Positions 36,142 to 41,931 of a stretch of DNA of 41,931 nucleotides are shown here, one piece after another. The stretch's first letter is position 1. Every line of letters begins with the position of its first letter. The DNA comes from Eubacteriales bacterium (lineage in GTDB: Bacteria; Bacillota; Clostridia; Peptostreptococcales; Acidaminobacteraceae): assembly GCA_030625575.1 (NCBI GenBank), contig DAOUQP010000004.1, forward strand, positions 1 through 41,931, in the 5' to 3' direction. The position numbers and the translations under genes were made by a program. The notes beneath the pieces are model-generated. The model did not search any database. It was given only the letters and a program-made list of their open reading frames with translations, and was not told the DNA's origin.

Positions 36142-36525
36142 TTATTCTTTATATGCTACCATTTGAATTTCTACATTGACTCCTAATGGTAATGCTGCTA
36201 CTTCGAAAGCAGCTCTTGCAGGTTTGTGCTCACTGAAAAATTCAGCATAAATTTCATTCATTGCAGCGAAGTCTGAAATCTTGTCTAGAAAAACAGTTGT
36301 TTTAACGACATCTGTAAAATCATATCCTTCAGATTTCAATATTTCCTTTGCATTTAATAATGATTGTCTCGTCTCGGCTTGAATTCCACCTTCAACAACT
36401 TTTCCTACTTTAGGATCTATCGGTAATTGACCTGAAACATAAATAAAATTACCCGCTTTGATAGCTTGAGAATAAGGTCCTACAGCTTTTGGTGCATCAT
36501 CAGTATGTACAACTTTTAATGACAT
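36142..36525 (-). CDS. ridA: RidA family reactive intermediate/imine deaminase
   Basis: The 127-aa protein is a full-length RidA: GPYSQAIKAGNFIYVSGQLP, KTTVFLDKISDFAAMN, and PARAAFEVAALP with the catalytic arginine (Arg104). RidA hydrolyses 2-aminoacrylate and related imines made by PLP enzymes or serine dehydratase, protecting PLP enzymes from damage. It forms a trimer in the cytosol. It follows the DauR-like regulator gene by 10 bases and is probably co-transcribed. The serine dehydratase genes 5 kb away would be one source of its substrate. Confidence 0.96.
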   Translation of the reverse strand: MSLKVVHTDDAPKAVGPYSQAIKAGNFIYVSGQLPIDPKVGKVVEGGIQAETRQSLLNAKEILKSEGYDFTDVVKTTVFLDKISDFAAMNEIYAEFFSEHKPARAAFEVAALPLGVNVEIQMVAYKE

Positions 36526-36535
36526 AATATCACTC

Positions 36536-37177
36536 CTATCTTATTTCATCTAAATAATTATAAATTGTATATCTTGAAACACAAAGAACATCTGCAACAT
36601 AGTCAATTGCTCCCTTGATCAGAAATGTCCCTTGAGTATCGAGCTTTTTAACAACTGCCACTTTTTCATCTTTTGTCATGTAGATAATCGGCTTTTCATA
36701 TTCTTTGACTGCTTGATTTACAAGTTGGCTTAAAACACCGCTTACTTTATTATCGTCGTCTGTCGCTTTTTTGGCAATAACAAGATCGCTTTCAATTTTT
36801 ATGATATCGTTGAATGCTTTTTTTGCCGCCATCAAATCTGTAATATCGAAATTGATGCAAAAACAACCAATTACTTCACTGTTATCATCTCTGATAAAAG
36901 TAGTTGATGATTTTATAACCCGACCATCTTTACTCTTTCCAGTATAATTCACAATGTCTTTATCGACATTTCCTTCGACAACTTTATTAAAAGATATCTC
37001 GGTCATAGCAGAGTCATTGTCTCTTCCAGTTACATGACCATTTTCAATGGTTACAATAGAATGTTCTAAATCTGAAAAATCATGAAGTACAACTTCACAG
37101 TTATTACCAAAAGTCTGTGCTAAAACACTGACTAAAGGAATAAACTTTTTAATAATTGGATTAATATTTTTAGGCAT
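36536..37177 (-). CDS. YheO/DauR-like transcriptional regulator (PAS-like domain plus HTH)
   Basis: The 213-aa protein has an N-terminal YheO-like PAS domain (about 5-115: NCEVVLHDFSDLEHSIVTIENG, shortened in sense; VIGCFCINFDITDL) and a C-terminal helix-turn-helix (GAIDYVADVLCVSRYTIYNYL). DauR of Pseudomonas controls D-arginine use; other members sit beside ridA and amino-acid genes. Here it precedes ridA, so it probably controls that gene in response to an amino acid or its breakdown product. The effector is not known. Confidence 0.9.
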   Translation of the reverse strand: MPKNINPIIKKFIPLVSVLAQTFGNNCEVVLHDFSDLEHSIVTIENGHVTGRDNDSAMTEISFNKVVEGNVDKDIVNYTGKSKDGRVIKSSTTFIRDDNSEVIGCFCINFDITDLMAAKKAFNDIIKIESDLVIAKKATDDDNKVSGVLSQLVNQAVKEYEKPIIYMTKDEKVAVVKKLDTQGTFLIKGAIDYVADVLCVSRYTIYNYLDEIR

Positions 37178-37193
37178 TTTTCCACTCCTATAA

Positions 37194-39596
37194 TTATTTC
37201 ACCACGATATTAACTAAACGATTCGGAATGACAACAATCTTGACAATTTGTTTTCCTTCGAGCAGTTCATCTAGGCGTTCATGCTCTCTTGCAATTTTTT
37301 CTATTTCCTCTTTTGAAGCTTTTCTATCAACAGAAATTTTATATCTTACTTTTCCATTGATCTGAACTGCCAGTTCAACAATATCCTCTTTAGTCTTTTC
37401 TTCATCATAAACAGGCCATTGTTGAGAACTTATATCACCATTATACCCTTTTTGCTCCCATAATTCTTCAGTAACATGCGGGGCAACCGGATTTAATAAA
37501 ACAAGTAAAACTTTGAAATTCTCATCAGTAATCGTATCTGCTTTATAATATTCGTTGACCAAAGTCATCATTTGGGCAATAGCAGTATTTGCTTTTAGAT
37601 TTTCATAATCATGAGTCACTTTTTTAATAGATTGATGAACTAGAACCTCTGTATCTTTATTATACTCATCACCGTTAACCACTTTTTTAGATAAATTCCA
37701 AACTCTATCTAAAAATCTCTTTGCACCTTTCACTCCATTCTCAATCCATGATACCGATTTTTCAAAATCACCGATAAACATCTCGTAAAGGCGTAAAGTA
37801 TCGGCACCATAATTATCGACAATTTCATCCGGATTAACTACATTGCCTCTTGATTTAGACATTTTCTCGCCGTTTTCACCAAGTATCATACCATGTGATG
37901 TTCTTTTGCTATAAGGCTCTGAAGTAGGAACAACACCGATGTCGAATAAAAACTTATGCCAGAATCTAGAATATAGTAAATGAAGAGTTGTATGTTCCAT
38001 TCCTCCATTATACCAATCTATTGGTGTCCAATATTCAAGGTTTTCTTTGCTTGCTATTTCTTCATTATTATGTGGATCTGTATATCTCAAGAAATACCAA
38101 CTAGATCCCGCCCATTGCGGCATGGTGTCAGTTTCTCTTCTAGCAGGTCCTCCACACTTTGGACAGGTCGTATTTACCCACTCGTCTATTTTTGCAAGTG
38201 GACTTGATCCGTCTTCTGTAGGTTCATAACTTTCCACTTCTGGAAGAATCAACGGCAATTCTTTTTCATCCAATGCAACCATTCCACATTTTTCACAATG
38301 AACGATTGGAATTGGTTCTCCCCAGTATCTTTGTCTTGAGAATACCCAGTCTCTAAGTTTATAATTCGTCTTTCTATTACCCAAATCATTGTCTTCAAGA
38401 AAATGATACATTTTTTCTTTAGCTTCTTTGACATTCATTCCGTTAATCAACTCTGAATTGACTAAGACTCCATCTCCAGAATATGCTTCTTTAGATATGT
38501 CTCCCCCAGAAATAACTTCAACGATTTCTAAATCAAACTCTTTGGCAAAATCATAGTCTCTTTGGTCATGCCCAGGCACGGCCATAATAGCGCCTGTTCC
38601 ATAAGTCATCATTACATAGTCAGAAACATAAACAGGAATTTCTTTTTTTGATATAGGATTAAAAGCCATTAAACCTTCAATCTTGATTCCAGTTTTATCT
38701 TTATTTAACTCTGTTCTCTCAAAATCAGATTTTTTCTTCGCTTCAACTTGGTAATCATGAATTTTTTCGATGTTTTCAATCTTATCATGAAGCGTTTCAA
38801 GCATAGGATGTTCTGGTGAAATTACCATATATGTAGCACCATAAATTGTATCTGGGCGAGTTGTATATACTAATAATTTTTCATCTGTATCTACAATGGA
38901 AAACTTGATTTCTGCACCATATGATTTTCCAATCCAATTTTTTTGCTGGATTTTTACTCTTTCGATATAATCGACTGTATCCAAGTCGTCAATCAATCTC
39001 TCGGCATATTCAGTGATTTTAAGCATCCACTGCTCTTTTTCTTTTCTGATAACTTGACTTCCACATCTCTCGCAAACGCCGTTCACTACTTCTTCATTAG
39101 CCAAACCCACCTTGCAAGATGTACAGAAATTTATGCTCATATTCGACTTATATGCAAGATCGTTTTCAAACAATTTCAAGAAAATCCACTGAGACCACTT
39201 ATAATAATCAGGGTCGGTCGTGTTGACTTCTCTAGACCAATCAAAAGAAAGACCTAAAGATTTAAGTTGTCTTCTGAAATTATTGATATTCTGCTCTGTT
39301 ATTATCTTTGGATGAACTTTATTCTTGATTGCGTAATTCTCGGCAGGTAAACCAAAAGCATCCCAACCGATTGGATATAAAACATTATATCCTTCCATTC
39401 TCCTTTTTCTAGCAACTACATCCAATGCAGTGTAGCTACGAGGATGGCCTACATGAAGACCTTGACCAGATGGATATGGAAACTCGATAAGTGGGTAAAA
39501 TTTTGGTAAAGAATGATCATCTTTCGCATAAAAAGTACCTTCATTTTCCCATTTTTCTTGCCATTTTTTTTCAACTATTTTATGATTGTATTTCAT
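37194..39596 (-). CDS. leuS: Leucyl-tRNA synthetase
   Basis: The ATG at 39596 ([16 protein letters not shown]) follows AGAGGTG; the ORF-track start at 39614 is upstream of that site. The 800-aa protein has HVGH as the HIGH motif ([12 protein letters not shown]), a zinc-type cluster (CTSCKVGL...CERCG), the CP1 editing domain with [12 protein letters not shown], and KMSKS ([12 protein letters not shown]). It is a bacterial LeuS of usual length. Expression is controlled by the T-box leader upstream, which senses uncharged tRNA-Leu. Confidence 0.98.
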   Translation of the reverse strand: MKYNHKIVEKKWQEKWENEGTFYAKDDHSLPKFYPLIEFPYPSGQGLHVGHPRSYTALDVVARKRRMEGYNVLYPIGWDAFGLPAENYAIKNKVHPKIITEQNINNFRRQLKSLGLSFDWSREVNTTDPDYYKWSQWIFLKLFENDLAYKSNMSINFCTSCKVGLANEEVVNGVCERCGSQVIRKEKEQWMLKITEYAERLIDDLDTVDYIERVKIQQKNWIGKSYGAEIKFSIVDTDEKLLVYTTRPDTIYGATYMVISPEHPMLETLHDKIENIEKIHDYQVEAKKKSDFERTELNKDKTGIKIEGLMAFNPISKKEIPVYVSDYVMMTYGTGAIMAVPGHDQRDYDFAKEFDLEIVEVISGGDISKEAYSGDGVLVNSELINGMNVKEAKEKMYHFLEDNDLGNRKTNYKLRDWVFSRQRYWGEPIPIVHCEKCGMVALDEKELPLILPEVESYEPTEDGSSPLAKIDEWVNTTCPKCGGPARRETDTMPQWAGSSWYFLRYTDPHNNEEIASKENLEYWTPIDWYNGGMEHTTLHLLYSRFWHKFLFDIGVVPTSEPYSKRTSHGMILGENGEKMSKSRGNVVNPDEIVDNYGADTLRLYEMFIGDFEKSVSWIENGVKGAKRFLDRVWNLSKKVVNGDEYNKDTEVLVHQSIKKVTHDYENLKANTAIAQMMTLVNEYYKADTITDENFKVLLVLLNPVAPHVTEELWEQKGYNGDISSQQWPVYDEEKTKEDIVELAVQINGKVRYKISVDRKASKEEIEKIAREHERLDELLEGKQIVKIVVIPNRLVNIVVK

Positions 39597-39626
39597 TAAA
39601 ACACCTCTTTCCAAAAAATAAAAAAA

Positions 39627-39815
39627 AGCACCTCTTTAAATATAGGGACGAAGCTTCACTCCGCGGTACCACCCTACTTGACCCACAGGTCCACTTAAAA
39701 GTCCGATAACGGCGACCAACCAATTTTCAATCAGGTGAGTTCAAGCAGCTATTTAACCAATTTCCACCAACCATTGGCTCTCTATATTAAATCGCAAACT
39801 CTAATACTCCTACTT
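39627..39815 (-). promoter_or_regulatory. T-box riboswitch of leuS
   Basis: The minus strand has Stem I elements (AGAGAGCC...GGTTGGTGGAAATTGG), a probable Leu specifier CTC (39739-39737, in GAACTCACC), and the T-box bulge AGGGTGGTACCGCGG (39675-39661). TAGGG can pair with CCCTA to form the antiterminator. An eight-T run follows 15 bases later. Binding of uncharged tRNA-Leu should promote readthrough into leuS. Confidence 0.93.
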
Positions 39816-39833
39816 AACTATACTATTAGATTC

Positions 39834-39862
39834 ATTTAATCAAAATATAGCCTACCTGTCAA
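39834..39862 (-). promoter_or_regulatory. leuS/T-box promoter
   Basis: TTGACA (39862-39857) and TTAAAT (39839-39834) on the minus strand are 17 bases apart, just upstream of Stem I. The -35 lies inside the last codons of rsfS. Confidence 0.7.
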
Positions 39863-40196
39863 TATCTAATTCTATTTTTTTGGCATCGTGCCAAATTCTT
39901 TCTAAAGAATAATGATTTCTCATATCAGGTGTAAAAATATGAACGACGATATCATATAAATCTATTAAAATCCACTCTCCACCTTGTTTTCCTTCTGTTG
40001 ATTTAACATGTATATCATATTTATATGCCTCATCTGCAATATCGTCTGCCAATGATTTTGCATGTCTTGAGTTTCTTGCTGAAGCAATTATAAAAAAATC
40101 TGTAAGAGTGCTTCTCTCTCTTAAATCCAATAAAGTAATATCTTCAGCTTTTTTTGAATCCAAGTATTTACATAATGCAATCGCGCTTTTCTTCAT
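39852..40196 (-). CDS. rsfS: Ribosome silencing factor RsfS (YbeB/iojap family)
   Basis: The 114-aa protein has the RsfS pattern: DLRERSTLTDFFIIASARNSRH and GEWILIDLYDIVVHIFTPDM. RsfS binds ribosomal protein L14 and blocks subunit joining in poor nutrients. In Firmicutes it is commonly in a nadD-yqeK-rsfS group, as here, but a cation antiporter gene lies between yqeK and rsfS. It ends inside the leuS promoter. Confidence 0.95.
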   Translation of the reverse strand: MKKSAIALCKYLDSKKAEDITLLDLRERSTLTDFFIIASARNSRHAKSLADDIADEAYKYDIHVKSTEGKQGGEWILIDLYDIVVHIFTPDMRNHYSLERIWHDAKKIELDIDR

Positions 40197-40209
40197 AAAT
40201 TATTTCCTC

Positions 40210-41202
40210 CTAAGTTAAATTAACAAGTATTCCTGTATACATAACATATAAAAACATCAATACAACTCCCTGACTTTTATACATTCTTCCTTTTATTACC
40301 CCGGGTAAAACCAGAACTAACATAAATAAAAGAGAAAATGGAATGTCGAAGTATAATGTCTGTGGTATGTTTTTCGCTACAATATTAAAAATATTTACAT
40401 CAGTCATCGTCATTACTAAAGTATCTTTTACAATTAAGCCGCTAGTACCTATAATCATTGCAATATTAAGGATGTTCGCCCCTAATATATTGCCGATTCC
40501 AAGATCGCTGTCATCCTTTAAAATCGCAGTAATTCCAGTAACAAGTTCAGGTAACGATGTTCCGAAAGCTATCAATGTCAATCCAATTATGGATTCCGGT
40601 ACGTTTAATATTTTAGCGAGTTCAATACCGTGTGTTACTAGTAAATTTGATCCTAAAATTATAAATGCAGAGCCTAATAAAAATTTAAAAATATTTTCAA
40701 GTATATCTTTTCTCGATGGTTCAATAATCTTTTTATTATCGCTGGCTACGTTTTTATAAAGTTTTATATTGATGTAAAAAAATAATGCAATGGTACTTAA
40801 CAATACAGCTGATTCAACTTTATTCAATTCGTTGTTGAACGCCAAAACTGCTGTTAATAGAGTTATTCCAATCATCAAGAAACCTTTTTTCCCAAAAGCT
40901 TTCTTATTGACCTCTCTTGGTTTAAAAAATAAAATAATTCCCGCAATTAAACCAATATTACAAATAGTCGATCCAATTGCATTTCCTATGGCAATATCAG
41001 TGCTTCCTTTTAAAGTTGCACTTGTAGAAACCAACAACTCCGGTAAAGTAGTGGCAAAACTCACAATAGTCGCTCCAATTATAATTGAAGGAATGCCAGT
41101 AACTTTGGCAGTCCAGATCGAAGAATCCACAAACCAGTCTCCACCTTTAATAATGAAAACCAATCCTACAACAAATAAAAAAATCGTCATATAAACTGAC
41201 AT
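40210..41202 (-). CDS. Calcium/sodium antiporter (CaCA family, YrbG-like)
   Basis: The 330-aa membrane protein has about ten helices and the two inverted alpha-repeats of cation/Ca2+ exchangers: GATIVSFATTLPELLVS and GLTLIAFGTSLPELVTG, each followed by GNxxGxxxxNI (GNAIGSTICNI, GNILGANILNI). It exports Ca2+ in exchange for Na+ or H+. It lies between yqeK and rsfS with short gaps (3 and 13 bases), so it appears inserted into, and co-transcribed with, the nadD-yqeK-rsfS group. Confidence 0.94.
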   Translation of the reverse strand: MSVYMTIFLFVVGLVFIIKGGDWFVDSSIWTAKVTGIPSIIIGATIVSFATTLPELLVSTSATLKGSTDIAIGNAIGSTICNIGLIAGIILFFKPREVNKKAFGKKGFLMIGITLLTAVLAFNNELNKVESAVLLSTIALFFYINIKLYKNVASDNKKIIEPSRKDILENIFKFLLGSAFIILGSNLLVTHGIELAKILNVPESIIGLTLIAFGTSLPELVTGITAILKDDSDLGIGNILGANILNIAMIIGTSGLIVKDTLVMTMTDVNIFNIVAKNIPQTLYFDIPFSLLFMLVLVLPGVIKGRMYKSQGVVLMFLYVMYTGILVNLT

Positions 41203-41205
41203 GTA

Positions 41206-41766
41206 CTACACCTCTTTTTGTATAAATATCATTGCTTGCATACTTAATGGGTGAACTTCCTTACCCACTGATTTCACATAATTCATTGAAGATTCAAGAG
41301 CCATAATCATAGCCTTGTTCAAATCTATCTTCGCTGTCTCCCTTATCTCGTCAACACCATCAAAACTTCTACCAGGCTCGATATAATCCGCTAGATAGAT
41401 GATCTTTTCTAGAGTGCTCATACCAGGTCTGCCATATGTGTGATATTCAATGGCATTTAATATATCTATATTCTCAATCTTATATTTTTCTTTGGCAAAA
41501 TACGCACTTATCAAACCGTGGGCAAGTCCGATATTTTCTTCAATCACAGAATCGATTTTTAAATTGTTTTTCCGAATTATTTCACGGTAGTGTTTTTTAT
41601 CTAAACATTTTACATAATCGTGGAGCAACGCTGCAATAGTTGCATCTTCCACATTTTCATTATAAATCTTAGCGAGTTCTACAGCTGTCTCACTTACTCT
41701 TATTGTATGGTTATATCGCTCAAGCGATAAATTCTTTTTAAGATCGCTTTTTATCAGTTCTATCAT
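41206..41766 (-). CDS. yqeK: HD-domain symmetrical bis(5'-nucleosyl)-tetraphosphatase
   Basis: The 186-aa HD-domain protein has RYNHTIRVSETAVELA (first histidine), the HD pair in ALLHDYVK, LAHGLISAYFA and a later YHTYGR and LADYIEPGR. This is the YqeK arrangement. It cleaves Ap4A symmetrically to two ADP. It follows nadD, the usual Firmicute order, and a hairpin lies between the two. Confidence 0.94.
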   Translation of the reverse strand: MIELIKSDLKKNLSLERYNHTIRVSETAVELAKIYNENVEDATIAALLHDYVKCLDKKHYREIIRKNNLKIDSVIEENIGLAHGLISAYFAKEKYKIENIDILNAIEYHTYGRPGMSTLEKIIYLADYIEPGRSFDGVDEIRETAKIDLNKAMIMALESSMNYVKSVGKEVHPLSMQAMIFIQKEV

Positions 41767-41824
41767 TTACATCACCCTTTAACTACGACAACTAGTTTAA
41801 CACAAATACATATTCACAACAAGA

Positions 41825-41854
41825 AAAGAGTTTCCATTATAATAGAAACTCTTT
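41825..41854 (-). terminator. Hairpin between nadD and yqeK
   Basis: AAAGAGTTTC / GAAACTCTTT is a perfect 10-bp stem with a 10-base loop. Its 5' arm on the minus strand overlaps the nadD stop codon. The T-run after it is short (CTTTTCTTG), so it may be a partial terminator. Confidence 0.55.
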
Positions 41855-41931
41855 ATTTGTATAACTTGTGTTTATAAATATATTGTTCAACCGACTCCGG
41901 CAACAGATACCTGATGGTATTTCCCTCTCTG
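41853..41931 (-). CDS. nadD: Nicotinate-nucleotide adenylyltransferase, partial (last 25 codons)
   Basis: The last 25 codons before TAA (41855-41853) read REGNTIRYLLPESVEQYIYK plus HKLYK. This is the typical NadD C-terminus (R-x-LVPE-x-V-x-x-YI). The position directly ahead of yqeK supports it. The rest of the gene is outside the window. NadD adenylates nicotinate mononucleotide in NAD synthesis. Confidence 0.85.
   Translation of the reverse strand, partial: REGNTIRYLLPESVEQYIYKHKLYK

Noticed and set aside
40343-41194. 138- and 134-aa plus-strand ORFs
   Set aside because: They mirror the antiporter helices on the opposite strand; hydrophobic shadow frames.

Overview
This window looks like chromosomal DNA from a low-GC, anaerobic, selenocysteine-using member of the Clostridia. 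That rests on the AT-rich sequence with strong AGGAGG-type ribosome binding sites, a leuS T-box, a hexameric glutamate dehydrogenase, an iron-sulfur L-serine dehydratase of the two-subunit type, and a complete selenocysteine set (selA, selB, selC tRNA, and selD which itself carries an in-frame UGA). I cannot name the species. Most genes lie on the minus strand. I see no rRNA, CRISPR array or intact transposon.

Layout. 1-5.6 kb: the start of a Gfo/Idh/MocA oxidoreductase, hemW, a triple-PAS diguanylate cyclase and lepA, all minus. 5.7-9.8 kb: rpsT (plus), then holA, comEC and an ECF transporter S component (minus). 9.9-13.1 kb: an accessory-looking minus-strand group of two unrecognised genes followed by a solitary adenine DNA methyltransferase resembling the CamA type. 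13.1-18.4 kb: an alanyl-tRNA editing protein, an MBL-fold hydrolase, gdhA, a D-2-hydroxyacid dehydrogenase, plsY and the tRNA-Sec gene. 18.4-25.8 kb: a long minus-strand run selA-selB-response regulator-sensor kinase-GerMN protein-alpha/beta hydrolase-small membrane protein. 25.9-28.7 kb: an AbiEi/AbiEii toxin-antitoxin pair and an apparent IS200/IS605 end relic, lying between selA and selD. 28.8-35 kb: comEA (minus), then dacF-sdaAB-sdaAA and a Fur-box-controlled SsuABC-type importer (plus). 35.2-41.9 kb: a secreted protein, ridA with a DauR-like regulator, leuS behind a T-box, rsfS, a Ca2+/Na+ antiporter, yqeK and the 3' end of nadD.

Functional links. SelD makes selenophosphate, SelA uses it to convert Ser-tRNA-Sec to Sec-tRNA-Sec (the tRNA is at 18.3 kb), and SelB delivers it at UGA codons such as the one in selD itself. 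SdaAA/SdaAB deaminate serine through 2-aminoacrylate, which RidA can detoxify. ComEC and ComEA are DNA-uptake proteins in separate loci.

The places most worth a second look are the methyltransferase operon with its terminator abutting the ribosome binding site, the Fur-box importer, the toxin-antitoxin and transposon-relic interruption of the sel cluster, and several start codons or Shine-Dalgarno sites buried in inverted repeats. The start coordinates of several genes were moved from the ORF track on the basis of ribosome binding sites.
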